This document shows, one piece after another, positions 1-8,731 of a stretch of DNA of 64,000 bases; position 1 is the stretch's first letter, and each line of letters starts with the position of its first letter. The notes beneath the pieces are model-generated. The model made no database searches. It saw only the letters and a program-made list of their open reading frames with translations, and was not told the origin of the DNA. The DNA is from Ruminococcaceae bacterium UBA6353 (GTDB taxonomy: Bacteria; Bacillota; Clostridia; Oscillospirales; Acutalibacteraceae): contig DJRT01000014.1 of the NCBI GenBank assembly GCA_002437905.1, positions 64,733 to 128,732 on the forward strand. The letters run 5' to 3'. The translations under genes were made by a program, and so were the position numbers.

Positions 1-5
1 ATCAG

Positions 6-1517
6 GTGGCCTACTGCGCAAATGAGCCGAAGGAATATACGGTCAGCGTGCAATCGGCGGTGGCCGAGCATGTGCGGCTGTATGCGGTGCGCTGCGTGCC
101 GGTGTATCTGGCTACCTTCAGCTTTGCCATGGACGACCCAAACTACATCAGCCACAACGGCGGGCTGTACCCGGATCACCTGCAGCCGCTGGTGCAGCCC
201 ACGGTGAAGGCCTATTCCGGCTATGAGGCGCTGTGGGTGGAGCTGTCCGGCGATCTGCCGGCCGGCGACCATACGGTTACGCTGGTGTTTTCGGCGGCCG
301 ATGGCGAGCGGCAGGAGACCACCTTCTGCCTGCACACCATAGATGCCGCGCTGCCGCCGCAGGAGCTGCAGTACACCCAGTGGTTCCACACCGATTGCAT
401 CAGCACCTATTACGGGGTGGAGGCTTTCTCTGAGGAGCACTGGGTGCTGATTGAAAAATTCATCCGCATGGCGGCGGAAAACGGGGTGAACATGCTGCTG
501 ACCCCCATCTTCACCCCGCCGCTGGATACGGCTGTGGGCGGTGAGCGCCCGACGGTGCAGCTGGTCGGCATTTCCCGGCGGAACGGGCAGTACACATTTG
601 ATTTTACCGCCCTGCGGCGCTGGATCGCGCTGGGGGAGCGCTGCGGTATCCGGTATTTTGAGATGGCGCACCTGTTTACCCAGTGGGGGGCGGAGTACAC
701 CCCGAAGATCATGGTGGAGGAGGACGGGGTGCTGCACCGCGCCTTTGGCTGGGATGTGGCGGCGACCGACCCGCGCTATGAGGCGTTTCTGGATGCTTTC
801 TTGCCGGCGCTGACGGCGGAGCTGCGGGCAGCCGGTGTGGCTGAACGCACGGTTTTTCACATCTCCGATGAGCCGGAGGAAGGGCACCTGGAAAGCTATA
901 CGGCGGCCAAGCGCCTGGCCGAAAAGCATCTGCAGGGCTTCCGGATGATGGATGCCCTGTCCTCCTATGCCTTTTATTCCCGTGGGCTGGTGGCGCACCC
1001 GGTTGTGGCCACCACGGCCATCGGCACCTTTATTGAGCATGATGTGCGGCCGCTGTGGGCGTACTATTGCTGCGGGCAGGTGGCTGGCTGCTCCAACCGC
1101 CTGATGGCCATGCCCTCCTGGCGTACCCGGTTTATCGCCTATCCGCTGTTCAAATTTGCGGCGGAGGGCTTCCTGCAGTGGGGCTACAATTTCTATTATA
1201 CGCAGTTTTCTACGCGGCCGGTGGATCCCTTTACCGAAACGGATGCCGGCCACGCTTTCCCGGCTGGCGATGCCTTCTCGGTGTATCCCGGCCCGCAGGG
1301 GCCGGAGCCGTCGCTGCGGCTGTTTGTGTTCCGCGAGGCGCTGCAGGATCTGCGGGCTATGCGTCTGCTGGAGGGAATGATGGGGCATGAGGCTCTGGTG
1401 AAGCTGCTGGAGGAGATTGCCGGGGAGACGATCACCTTTGGCCACTGTGCGCAGGAAGCGGCAACGGTGCTGGCCATGCGTGCCCGCGTGAATGCGGAAA
1501 TTGAAAAGCGGCTGTGA
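6..1517 (+). CDS. DUF4091 domain glycoside-hydrolase-like protein (5' partial)
   Basis: About 503 residues are visible and the frame is open to the left edge, so the start lies outside the window; the GTG at position 6 is only the first possible codon. The N-terminal part is beta-rich. A TIM-barrel-like middle follows, with HISDEPEEGH around residue 285 as a likely carboxylate-bearing loop. The C-terminal part (WGYNFYYTQF, then DP, GDAFSVYPGPQGPEPSLRL) matches the DUF4091 family as I know it. That family occurs in bacterial carbohydrate loci and is related to glycoside hydrolases. No signal peptide can be judged because the start is missing. The gene ends before two hairpins. Substrate unknown; family assignment fairly sure. 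Confidence 0.8.
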   Translation: MAYCANEPKEYTVSVQSAVAEHVRLYAVRCVPVYLATFSFAMDDPNYISHNGGLYPDHLQPLVQPTVKAYSGYEALWVELSGDLPAGDHTVTLVFSAADGERQETTFCLHTIDAALPPQELQYTQWFHTDCISTYYGVEAFSEEHWVLIEKFIRMAAENGVNMLLTPIFTPPLDTAVGGERPTVQLVGISRRNGQYTFDFTALRRWIALGERCGIRYFEMAHLFTQWGAEYTPKIMVEEDGVLHRAFGWDVAATDPRYEAFLDAFLPALTAELRAAGVAERTVFHISDEPEEGHLESYTAAKRLAEKHLQGFRMMDALSSYAFYSRGLVAHPVVATTAIGTFIEHDVRPLWAYYCCGQVAGCSNRLMAMPSWRTRFIAYPLFKFAAEGFLQWGYNFYYTQFSTRPVDPFTETDAGHAFPAGDAFSVYPGPQGPEPSLRLFVFREALQDLRAMRLLEGMMGHEALVKLLEEIAGETITFGHCAQEAATVLAMRARVNAEIEKRL

Positions 1518-1538
1518 CCGCTGCTGCGGCGAAAGGAA

Positions 1539-1576
1539 AAAGGGGGAGCGCCCGTATGGGTGCTCCCCCTTTGTTT
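1539..1576 (+). terminator. Rho-independent terminator
   Basis: AAAGGGGGAGC (1539-1549) pairs with GCTCCCCCTTT (1562-1572). The stem extends inward through GCCC/GGGT and runs into a short T-rich stretch. It closes the DUF4091 gene. Confidence 0.8.
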
Positions 1577-1586
1577 GCCGGTGGGA

Positions 1587-1613
1587 GGCGGGGTGATTTG
1601 CCCCGCCGTTTTT
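1587..1613 (+). terminator. Second, back-up terminator
   Basis: GGCGGGG (1587-1593) pairs with CCCCGCC (1601-1607), then GTTTTTC. It lies 15 bp after the first hairpin on the same strand, giving tandem terminators. Confidence 0.6.
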
Positions 1614-1634
1614 CTTGTGGATACAGTGTTTTGG

Positions 1635-1742
1635 TTACACCTGTCCGGTGGGGCTTTTGGTTGGGATGAAGACCTTTGTTATGGCCGCTGCGGCGATCAG
1701 CACTACCGGAAAGAGGCTGCCGGCCAGCAAGCCGGCATGCAT
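1635..1742 (-). CDS. Possible 35-aa membrane microprotein after sdaAA
   Basis: An ATG lies 2 nt after the sdaAA stop, with AAGGGG 8 nt upstream as a plausible ribosome site inside the end of sdaAA. The peptide (MHAGLLAGSL at its start, ITKVFIPTKS near its end) has one hydrophobic stretch at about residues 4-21 and a basic, Pro-containing tail. I do not recognise a family. The frame could be accidental in this GC-rich DNA, but the ribosome site, the tight spacing and the hydrophobic profile make it worth recording. Confidence 0.3.
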   Translation of the reverse strand: MHAGLLAGSLFPVVLIAAAAITKVFIPTKSPTGQV

Positions 1743-1744
1743 GG

Positions 1745-2620
1745 CTATTGCCCCTTGCCGATGTCCTCTGCCAGCTTCCGGGCGGTGGGGGTGGCGGCCA
1801 GGCCGCCCAGCCCGGTTTCCCGCAGGCCGGCGGGCAGCGCGTCGCCGATCTCGCCCATGGCGTCGATCACCTCATCGGGCGGGATGCGGCTTTCGATGCC
1901 GGCCAGTGCCATATTGGCGGCGCTCACGGCGCCCACGGCGCCGATCACATTGCGGCGTACGCAGGGCAGCTCCACCAGGCCGGCCACCGGGTCGCATACA
2001 AGCCCCAGCAGATTGCTCATGGCCAGGGCAAAGGCGTGCGCACACTGGGTGGCCGAGCCCCCCAGCACATGGGTCAGCGCGGCAGCAGCCATGGCGCTGG
2101 CCGTGCCGATCTCTGCCTGACAGCCGCCCTCGGCGCCGGAGACATTGGCGCGGGCGGCTGTGACCTGCCCAAAGCCGGCGGCAATGTACAGCGCCTGCAG
2201 GATGGTTTCTTCCTCCACGCTGCCGTCTTCGGCCAGGGGCAGCAGTACGGCCGGCAGCACGCCGCAGCTTCCGGCTGTGGGGGCGGCGACGATCCGCTTC
2301 ATGCAGGCGTTGCACTCGGCAATCTTCAGTGCCTCCTCCGTTACCCGCAGCAGGTAGCTGCCGCCCAGCAGCCGCCCCGCCTGCGCCGCCTGCCGCAGCC
2401 GGTCGGCATCGCCGCCGCTCAGCCCGCTGACAGAGCGGTCATCGGCGCGGTATTGCTGGCTGGATTGCTGCATGGCCGCCCACAGCGCCGCCATGCGTTC
2501 GCGGGAGTGGGCCGGCGTATAGCCGTTCTCGGCGCAATCGTCCGCGCAGATTACGGCGTAAAGGGGCTGCCCTGCCGCTTTGGCCGCCTCCAGCATGGCG
2601 GCAATGGCCGTGTAACTCAT
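1745..2620 (-). CDS. sdaAA: L-serine dehydratase, iron-sulfur-dependent, alpha subunit
   Basis: A 291-residue protein that, with the beta subunit, deaminates L-serine to pyruvate and ammonia using an oxygen-sensitive [4Fe-4S] cluster. Cysteines expected as cluster ligands are present in CNACMKRIVAAPTAGSCGV and in CDPVAGLVELPC; GGCQAEIG and LGGSATQC are also family motifs. The start MSYTAIAAML (2620) is chosen because AGGAGAG lies just upstream and its ATG overlaps the sdaAB stop as ATGA, implying translational coupling. The frame is open further upstream, but only within sdaAB. The length is normal for a separate alpha subunit. Confidence 0.95.
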   Translation of the reverse strand: MSYTAIAAMLEAAKAAGQPLYAVICADDCAENGYTPAHSRERMAALWAAMQQSSQQYRADDRSVSGLSGGDADRLRQAAQAGRLLGGSYLLRVTEEALKIAECNACMKRIVAAPTAGSCGVLPAVLLPLAEDGSVEEETILQALYIAAGFGQVTAARANVSGAEGGCQAEIGTASAMAAAALTHVLGGSATQCAHAFALAMSNLLGLVCDPVAGLVELPCVRRNVIGAVGAVSAANMALAGIESRIPPDEVIDAMGEIGDALPAGLRETGLGGLAATPTARKLAEDIGKGQ

Positions 2621-3285
2621 AGGCTCTCCTCCTGATTGAATATCGTGATCTTGCGGATGCCGGGGATGTGGGAGAGCCACTGCCCGATATCCGTCGGGAT
2701 GGGCTGGTCACACTCCAGGATCATCACTGCATAGCCGCCCTGCCGGCTGCGGTAGAGCTGCATGGTGGCAATATTCACCTGCCGCTGCATCAGGGCGGCG
2801 GTTACGGCCGCCACATGCCCCGGCTCGTCCTGGTTGTGGACGATAAGGGTGTTGTGCTCACCGGAAAAGTTGGCATCAATGCCGTCAATGCTGCGGATGT
2901 GGATGCGGCCGCCGCCGATGCTCTCCGCCACCACATCCAGTGTGCGGCCGGTGCGGCCGGTCAGCTGCAGGCGGGCGGTATTGGGGTGTGCGCCGCGCAG
3001 CTGGATCGTTTCAAAGGTGTAGTGCAGCCCCTGTTCGGCTGCCAGCGCGAGGCTGTGCGGTATGCGGAGATCATCCGGCTGCATCCCCAGCAGGCCGGCG
3101 ATCAGAGCGCAATCGGTGCCGTGGCCGTGCCCGGTCAGGGCAAAGCTGCCGTGCAGCCCGATGGCGGCCTGCACCGGCGGCTCCCCCAGCAGCTTGCGTG
3201 CTGCCAGCCCAATGCGCACGGCGCCGGCCGTGTGGCTGCTGGAGGGGCCGACCATCACCGGCCCCAGAATATCAAACAGGCGCAT
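2617..3285 (-). CDS. sdaAB: L-serine dehydratase, iron-sulfur-dependent, beta subunit
   Basis: A 222-residue partner of sdaAA. It begins MRLFDILGPVMVGPSSSHTAG, the hallmark of serine dehydratase beta chains. The C-terminal part (about 145-222) looks like an ACT domain (LIVHNQDEPGHVAAVTAAL), usually a serine-sensing or dimerising module. The start at 3285 follows AAGGAGAGTGAGC; the longer open frame upstream carries no family sequence and crosses the terminator of pfkA. It is the first gene of a two-gene operon transcribed from the promoter at 3337-3365. Confidence 0.95.
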   Translation of the reverse strand: MRLFDILGPVMVGPSSSHTAGAVRIGLAARKLLGEPPVQAAIGLHGSFALTGHGHGTDCALIAGLLGMQPDDLRIPHSLALAAEQGLHYTFETIQLRGAHPNTARLQLTGRTGRTLDVVAESIGGGRIHIRSIDGIDANFSGEHNTLIVHNQDEPGHVAAVTAALMQRQVNIATMQLYRSRQGGYAVMILECDQPIPTDIGQWLSHIPGIRKITIFNQEESL

Positions 3286-3336
3286 ATGCTCACTCTCCTT
3301 GTTTGCCGCCCGGTTTTGAAAAGGCTTGTTTTCAGC

Positions 3337-3365
3337 AGTATAGCACGACTTTGCTCCGCATGCAA
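3337..3365 (-). promoter_or_regulatory. Sigma-A-type promoter of sdaAB-sdaAA
   Basis: Minus strand: TTGCAT (3365-3360), 17 bp, TATACT (3342-3337). It sits about 50 bp upstream of sdaAB. Confidence 0.7.
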
Positions 3366-3453
3366 CTGCTGCACAGGGGGAAGAGCGTATTTTTTTGCCG
3401 GCGGGCAATGGAACGGTGCCGCAGGGGGAAGGCTTCGAGAAAAAAACGGAAAA

Positions 3454-3487
3454 CTCCCCGCTGCCTGCCGGCAACGGGGAGCTTTTT
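3454..3487 (-). terminator. Terminator of pfkA, potentially bidirectional
   Basis: CTCCCCG (3454-3460) pairs with CGGGGAG (3475-3481). On the minus strand it is followed by TTTTCCGTTTTTTT; on the plus strand by CTTTTTT. Confidence 0.8.
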
Positions 3488-3502
3488 TCTCCTGTTTTAT
3501 GC

Positions 3503-4465
3503 TCAGATAGAAATATCGTAGGCCATCCGATACATATCCATATCAAAGGGCTTCTTCATTTCCAGCGCCTCAGTGATGTCGAAATCGCACACATGGTTGT
3601 TCTGGATCGCCACGATGCGGTTGCTCTTGCCCTGCTGCAGCAGCTGCACGGCATAGTGCCCCATCTGGCTGGCCAGAATGCGGTCGCGGGCCGAGGGGCT
3701 GCCGCCGCGCTGCACATGCCCCAGCACGGTTGCACGGGATTCCACGCCGGTGGCCTCCTCGATCTTCTCGGCGATCTCGCCGACATGGCCTACGCCCTCA
3801 GCCACGATGATGATGAAGTGGTGCTTGCCGGTGGCGGCGGTGGCCTGCATGCGATCCACGATGTCCCGCTGGAAATCGTAGGGCACCTCCGGTACGAGGA
3901 TGCTGGTGGCGCCCACGGCGATGCCGGCGCTCAGTGCCAGCCAGCCGGCGCGGCGGCCCATTACCTCGACCACGCTGCAGCGGTCGTGGGACTGGGAGGT
4001 GTCGCGCAGCTTATCGACCATCTCCACCACGGTGTTGGTGGCGGTATCGTAGCCGATGGTGGACTCGCAGCAGGAAATATCGTTATCAATGGTGCCGGGC
4101 AGGCCAATGCAGGGCACGCCGTGCGCGGTCAGATCGCGGGCGCCGCGGAAGGAGCCGTCGCCGCCGATCACCACCACGCCCTCGATGCCATGGCGTGCGC
4201 AGGTATCCACTGCCTTCTGCATACCCTCTTCCGTGCAGAATTCGGGGCTGCGGGCGGTGTACAGCACTGTGCCGCCGCGGTGGATGGTGTCGGAAACCGA
4301 GCGCAGATCCATGGGGATCAGCTCGTCCCGGATCAGGCCGTTGTAGCCGCGTACCACGCCGAATACCTCCATGCCGTCATGCAGGCCGGTGCGGACAACG
4401 GCGCGCACGGCTGCGTTCATGCCGGGGGCGTCGCCGCCGCTGGTCAGAACCGCGATCTTTTTCAT
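3503..4465 (-). CDS. pfkA: ATP-dependent 6-phosphofructokinase
   Basis: A 320-residue glycolytic enzyme, the standard length for bacterial PfkA, that phosphorylates fructose 6-phosphate. It shows the nucleotide-binding start ITS-type loop (VLTSGGDAPGMNAAVR, residues 6-21), GGDGSFRGA near residue 101 for ATP, the catalytic GTIDNDI loop near 125, and the family signature LGHVQRGGSPSARDR near 250. GGDGS rather than GGDDT points to ATP, not pyrophosphate, as donor. The start follows AAGGAGAGATCACT. It is monocistronic, with its own promoter and terminator. Confidence 0.97.
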   Translation of the reverse strand: MKKIAVLTSGGDAPGMNAAVRAVVRTGLHDGMEVFGVVRGYNGLIRDELIPMDLRSVSDTIHRGGTVLYTARSPEFCTEEGMQKAVDTCARHGIEGVVVIGGDGSFRGARDLTAHGVPCIGLPGTIDNDISCCESTIGYDTATNTVVEMVDKLRDTSQSHDRCSVVEVMGRRAGWLALSAGIAVGATSILVPEVPYDFQRDIVDRMQATAATGKHHFIIIVAEGVGHVGEIAEKIEEATGVESRATVLGHVQRGGSPSARDRILASQMGHYAVQLLQQGKSNRIVAIQNNHVCDFDITEALEMKKPFDMDMYRMAYDISI

Positions 4466-4563
4466 AGTGATCTCTCCTTAAAAATGATAGAGCCTGAAAA
4501 AATGCTTCAGGCGAGGGGGCGTGCCCGGCCCGCAGGCCGGCCTTGTCCCACCCGTTCATCCTT

Positions 4564-4592
4564 ATTCTATCCTGCCGTCCGGGGTTTGACAA
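4564..4592 (-). promoter_or_regulatory. Promoter and leader of pfkA
   Basis: Minus strand: TTGTCA (4592-4587), 17 bp, TAGAAT (4569-4564). The leader of about 95 nt contains a small hairpin, GCCTGAA/TTCAGGC (4492-4512), just upstream of the ribosome site. The rest of the 348-bp gap 4466-4813 holds GC-rich leader sequence, then AT-rich DNA with the promoter of the next gene, and no other gene. Confidence 0.65.
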
Positions 4593-4719
4593 TGGATTTT
4601 TAGGTCGGCCGGATGGATTTTTGTTGCACCGCCAGGAGGCCGGAAAGCGGCTGCAAAAGATGGTAAAGCGCACACAAAGAAAAAATTCACCATATTTTAT
4701 ATTTCTTGCCCAAAAAAGC

Positions 4720-4748
4720 TGTACAAACCGGAAATTTTTTGCTATAAT
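4720..4748 (+). promoter_or_regulatory. Promoter of the cytidylate-kinase-like gene
   Basis: TGTACA (4720-4725), 17-bp AT-rich spacer, TATAAT (4743-4748), in an AT-rich upstream region. Confidence 0.75.
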
Positions 4749-4813
4749 ATACCACAGAAAGACCGGAGGACCCTTTCGTAACGGGTCATCCAGAATATAA
4801 GGAGGTCATTGGG

Positions 4814-5452
4814 ATGAAACATGGAACGATTATCACGATCGGGCGGCAGTGCGGCAGCGGCGGCCATGAGATCGGCCGCAAGCTGGCGGAAAAGCTGGGG
4901 GTGCCCTGCTATGATAAGGAGCTGCTGCGGCTGGCTGCGGAGCACAGCGGCCTGGCACCGGAGAATTTTGAGCTGTACGACGAGGTGCCGACCAACAGCC
5001 TGTTGTATTCCCTCTCGCTCGGCAACTACGGCATGGCGATGGGGCAGTACGATATGCCCATCCACCAGAAGATCTTTCTGGCGCAGTTTGATACCATCCA
5101 GAAGCTGGCGGATAAGGGCGAAAGCTGCGTGATCATCGGCCGGTGTGCCGACTATGCGCTGGCCAAGCGGCAGCAGGTCATCAATGTCTTTCTGCGTGCT
5201 GACCCCAAGGCACGCACCAAGCGGCTGGTGGAGCAGTATGCCGACCTGACCGAGAAGAAAGCAGCCGATCAGATGGTGAAGACCGATAAGCGCCGCGCCA
5301 GCTACCACAATTTCTATGCCGATACCCGCTGGGGCAACAGCGAAAGCTACGATCTGGTGCTGGACAGCCTGAAGCTGGGCATCGACCAGACGGTGGACCT
5401 GCTGGCGGCCTACGCCGAGCTGCGTTTCCCCTCGGAAGAAGAAGAAAAATAA
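4814..5452 (+). CDS. Cytidylate kinase-like family protein
   Basis: A 212-residue P-loop kinase-like protein. The Walker A region is ITIGRQCGSGGHEIGRKLA (residues 7-25), the variant P-loop GRxxGSGG typical of the cytidylate-kinase-like (Cytidylate_kin2) family rather than of Cmk itself. GESCVIIGRCADY near 102-114 is a second family motif, and DKRRASYH resembles a lid with arginines. The substrate of this family is not established, so no cmk symbol is given. AAGGAGG precedes the ATG. The gene stands alone between its own promoter and a terminator. Confidence 0.85.
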   Translation: MKHGTIITIGRQCGSGGHEIGRKLAEKLGVPCYDKELLRLAAEHSGLAPENFELYDEVPTNSLLYSLSLGNYGMAMGQYDMPIHQKIFLAQFDTIQKLADKGESCVIIGRCADYALAKRQQVINVFLRADPKARTKRLVEQYADLTEKKAADQMVKTDKRRASYHNFYADTRWGNSESYDLVLDSLKLGIDQTVDLLAAYAELRFPSEEEEK

Positions 5453-5484
5453 GCCTTCCTCGCAATACCAATATACAGAAACAA

Positions 5485-5528
5485 AACCGCGGCGGTGTGT
5501 CCGGATAGGACGCGCCGCCGCGGTTTTT
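5485..5528. terminator. Bidirectional terminator between converging genes
   Basis: AACCGCGGCGG (5485-5495) pairs with CCGCCGCGGTT (5515-5525), with A-rich and T-rich flanks. It serves the kinase-like gene (+) and the ABC gene (-). Confidence 0.85.
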
Positions 5529-5539
5529 GGTTTTGGCTC

Positions 5540-8500
5540 TTATTCGGTACGCAGGGCGACCACCGGATCCTTGCGGGCGGCGCTGCGGGAGGGAATGATG
5601 CCGGAGATGAGCGTCAGGCCGACGCTGATCGCGATCAGCACCAGCGCATCCGGCAGGGGCAGGTAGGCGCTGAGGTTGCTGATGCCGGTGAGATGGTGGA
5701 TCAGCAGATTGATCGGGATGCACAGCAGATAGGTCAGCAGCACGCCGATGCCGCCGGCAGTGAAGCCGATGATGATGGTCTCGGCATTGAACATGCCGGA
5801 CACATCCCGTTTGGAGGCACCGATCGCCCGCAGAATGCCGATCTCCTTGGTGCGCTCCTGCACCGAAATGAGGGTGATGACCCCAATCATGATGGAGGAA
5901 ACGATCAGCGAGATGGCCACAAAGGCGATCAGCACATAGGTGATGGCGTTGATGATGGTGGTCACGGAGGACATCATGATCCCCACATAGTCGGTGTACG
6001 CAATGCGGGAAAGCTCGCCCACCTGCTCATTGTAGGCGGCGATGGCGTCCTCGATGGCATCTTTGTCGGCAAAGGCGGCGGCGTACAGGTTGATGGCTGT
6101 CGGCTTGTCGGCGTCCGCCTTGCCCAGCTTGACCAGATTTTCCTCATAGGTGGAATCGGAGAACTGCAGCACAGCGTCGTAGTAGGCGGCGCACTGTGCC
6201 GGGGTGTAGGTGTCCAGCGCGGCGGTCATGGCGGCGGCCAGCTGGGCATTGCTCATGCCGGCCAGCTGGGCTTTGACCCCAGCGGCATACTGCGCCTTGA
6301 CCTGCTCCTCGACCGCGGTGCGGAAGGTAGCGGCCAGATCCTCGTCACTCATGGAGCTGAGGTAGCTTTTCAGTGTATCGCTGTTCACGCTCATCTGCTG
6401 GCTCATAGCGGTCAGCATGGCCTCCTCCATGGCGGCCCTGTCCGCAGAGCCGGCGGTCTGGGCAACGGCGGCATCCAGCTGCTCCTGTGAGGGGATGCTC
6501 ATGATGGCGGTGTAGGTGGCAGCCTTGCCGGCCTCATCCTGCGCCTGTACGGTCTGTTGGAAAATGGTCTGCTTTTCCTCGTCCGTGAGGGCAGCGGAGG
6601 CATCCTTGAAGCGCAGGCCGGTGAAAATATCGGTGGCCGGATCGGCCTGCTGCGCTTTCACGGCGGCCGAATCGTTCGCCTGCGCAATAATGTAGTCGGT
6701 CAGCGCCGTGGTGTAGCCGATCGAGCCGGTCAGCATGGCGGAAACCGCCTCCTCGCTGGGGCGGATGATGCCGACCACCTTAAGGGTCAGGCCGTTATCG
6801 TAGAGGTACTTCATCCCGGCCTCGCTTTCCCGCAGGTCGGTGTAGGTGCCGGAGGCGCCGTCGGCTGTGTAGCAGACCGCGGCCGGCACGGTGCGCAGCG
6901 GGGTGGCGCAGATCTCCTCATAGCTCCAGTGACGGTCACTCTTCTCCAGCGGGGTCTTATCCACGGCCGCCTTCATGATGGCGTCGATATCCTCGCGGCT
7001 TTTCAGACCCAGCGCGTACAGCGTCATATCGTCCAGCTCGTTGTTTTCATCCACCACCAGCACGACCTCATCATATGCCTGCGGCCAGCTGCCGTAAATG
7101 ACATCATACTGCTTTTTCAGCAGGGGGCTGACTGCGGAACCGTCCTCGCCGGGCAGCATCTCCTGCCACATGCCGGTCGACTGCCCCATGCCGCCGAACA
7201 GGCTGCTCAGGGAGCCGCTTTGGCTGGCGGCGGTGCGGTTGGCCATGTCGGTGCCCATGTATTGGGCAATCAGCTCCTGCATCAGCTCGGTGGTGTCCGA
7301 GCGCACAACGCTGCCGTCCGGGGACTTGGTGTATACCTGCAGCTGCAGGTCATAGCTGTACTGCACGCCGCTGACCGCTGCACGCAGGCCGGTGGCGTCG
7401 TTTTCATCCGCCAGGTGCTGCTCCAGATAGCTTTTGAAGGAGGCCAGGTCATTTTTGTCTTCCTCCAGCTGGTTAAGGGAGTTGATCAGATCGTAGATGA
7501 CGGCCTTTTGGTAAACGGCATCGTTTTCATGGGTGCTGTCGGCCTTGGCGCTGTTGACAAAAATGTTCAGCAGCGAGGTGGCATCCACATGGGTGGCCTC
7601 CAGCGTGAGCGGGTAGGAGGCCAGTGTGTCCTCCTGCAGGGCGCTGATGTAGGCGTTCATCCCACGGGAAACCGACAGGATCAGGGCAATGCCGATGATG
7701 CCGATGCTGCCGGCGAAGCTGGTCAGGATCGTGCGGCCCTTTTTGGTAAACAGGTTCTTCAATGACAGGCCGAAGGAGGTAAAGAAGGACATGGAGGGCT
7801 TCTTCTCCTTCTTTTTGCCACGCTTGGCCGCCTTTTCCTGTTCCAGGGCCTGTTCGGCGGCCAGCTCCTGCTCGGTCAGCGGGGCGCTGTCGCCGGTTAC
7901 CTGCCCGTCCAGCATACGCACAATGCGGGTGGAATACTGCTCTGCCAGCGCTGGGTTGTGCGTGACCATAATGACCAGGCGATCCTTTGCTACCTGCTTG
8001 AGCAGCTCCATCACCTGCACGCTGGTCTCGGTATCCAGCGCACCGGTCGGCTCGTCCGCCAGGATGATATCCGGGTTATTGACCAGCGCGCGGGCAATGG
8101 CCACCCGCTGCATCTGGCCGCCGGACATCTGCCCCGGCTTTTTGCGCAGCTGGGAGCCGAGCCCCACCTGCTCCAGCGCCGCTTTGGCGCGCCGGCGGCG
8201 TTCCGCCTTGGATACGCCGGAAAGGGTCAGCGCCAGCTCCACATTCTGCAGCACCGTCTGGTGGGGAATGAGATTGTAGCTCTGGAAAACAAAGCCGATG
8301 GTGTGGTTGCGGTAGGTATCCCAATCCCGGCTGCCAAAATCGCGGGTGGAGCGGCCGTTGATGATCAGATCACCGCTGGTGTAGCGGTCCAGCCCACCCA
8401 CAATGTTCAGCAGGGTGGTCTTGCCGCAGCCGGATTGGCCGAGGATAGAGACAAACTCATTGTGGCGGAAGGCGATGCTGACACCGCGCAGCGCCGGCAC

Positions 8501-8551
8501 CGCCATATCGCCGCTGCCGTAGGTTTTGACAATATTGCAAAGCTGCAGCAC
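5540..8551 (-). CDS. MacB/FtsX-type ABC transporter, fused ATPase and permease
   Basis: About 1003 residues. An N-terminal ATPase (1-230) has Walker A GQSGCGKTT, signature MSGGQMQRVAIARAL and Walker B IILADEPTGALD, typical of the LolD/MacB class. A membrane segment follows near 280, then a large extracytoplasmic region of roughly 540 residues, then three membrane segments in an FtsX-like C-terminus (ERTKEIGILRAIGASKRDV). Such proteins usually work as mechanotransmitters or exporters of peptides, lipids or drugs. A GTG at 8551 with GGAAAGGAAG upstream fits better than the ATG at 8575, which adds eight non-family residues. The extracellular part is unusually long. Substrate unknown. Confidence 0.88.
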   Translation of the reverse strand: MLQLCNIVKTYGSGDMAVPALRGVSIAFRHNEFVSILGQSGCGKTTLLNIVGGLDRYTSGDLIINGRSTRDFGSRDWDTYRNHTIGFVFQSYNLIPHQTVLQNVELALTLSGVSKAERRRRAKAALEQVGLGSQLRKKPGQMSGGQMQRVAIARALVNNPDIILADEPTGALDTETSVQVMELLKQVAKDRLVIMVTHNPALAEQYSTRIVRMLDGQVTGDSAPLTEQELAAEQALEQEKAAKRGKKKEKKPSMSFFTSFGLSLKNLFTKKGRTILTSFAGSIGIIGIALILSVSRGMNAYISALQEDTLASYPLTLEATHVDATSLLNIFVNSAKADSTHENDAVYQKAVIYDLINSLNQLEEDKNDLASFKSYLEQHLADENDATGLRAAVSGVQYSYDLQLQVYTKSPDGSVVRSDTTELMQELIAQYMGTDMANRTAASQSGSLSSLFGGMGQSTGMWQEMLPGEDGSAVSPLLKKQYDVIYGSWPQAYDEVVLVVDENNELDDMTLYALGLKSREDIDAIMKAAVDKTPLEKSDRHWSYEEICATPLRTVPAAVCYTADGASGTYTDLRESEAGMKYLYDNGLTLKVVGIIRPSEEAVSAMLTGSIGYTTALTDYIIAQANDSAAVKAQQADPATDIFTGLRFKDASAALTDEEKQTIFQQTVQAQDEAGKAATYTAIMSIPSQEQLDAAVAQTAGSADRAAMEEAMLTAMSQQMSVNSDTLKSYLSSMSDEDLAATFRTAVEEQVKAQYAAGVKAQLAGMSNAQLAAAMTAALDTYTPAQCAAYYDAVLQFSDSTYEENLVKLGKADADKPTAINLYAAAFADKDAIEDAIAAYNEQVGELSRIAYTDYVGIMMSSVTTIINAITYVLIAFVAISLIVSSIMIGVITLISVQERTKEIGILRAIGASKRDVSGMFNAETIIIGFTAGGIGVLLTYLLCIPINLLIHHLTGISNLSAYLPLPDALVLIAISVGLTLISGIIPSRSAARKDPVVALRTE

Positions 8552-8649
8552 AGGGAATCTTCCTTTCCTTTGCATAAACTGAATGGCTCTATTCTATCAG
8601 GTGCTTGTGAACAGGCTATTAACAGGTTGAAAACAAATGCGGTTTTTCA

Positions 8650-8679
8650 TTGACAAATACCGCCCTTTTCCTCTATAAT
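8650..8679 (+). promoter_or_regulatory. Near-consensus promoter of the 67-aa membrane protein
   Basis: TTGACA (8650-8655), 18-bp spacer, TATAAT (8674-8679): both hexamers are perfect. Confidence 0.85.
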
Positions 8680-8731
8680 GAGCCTGTAGGGTCGGCGCGT
8701 GCCGGCCAAAACGGAAAGGACGGGAGAAACA

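Noticed and set aside
2668..3510. Long plus-strand open frame opposite sdaAB
   Set aside because: GC-rich codon bias on the opposite strand leaves antisense frames open; the minus-strand sdaAB product is clearly the real one.
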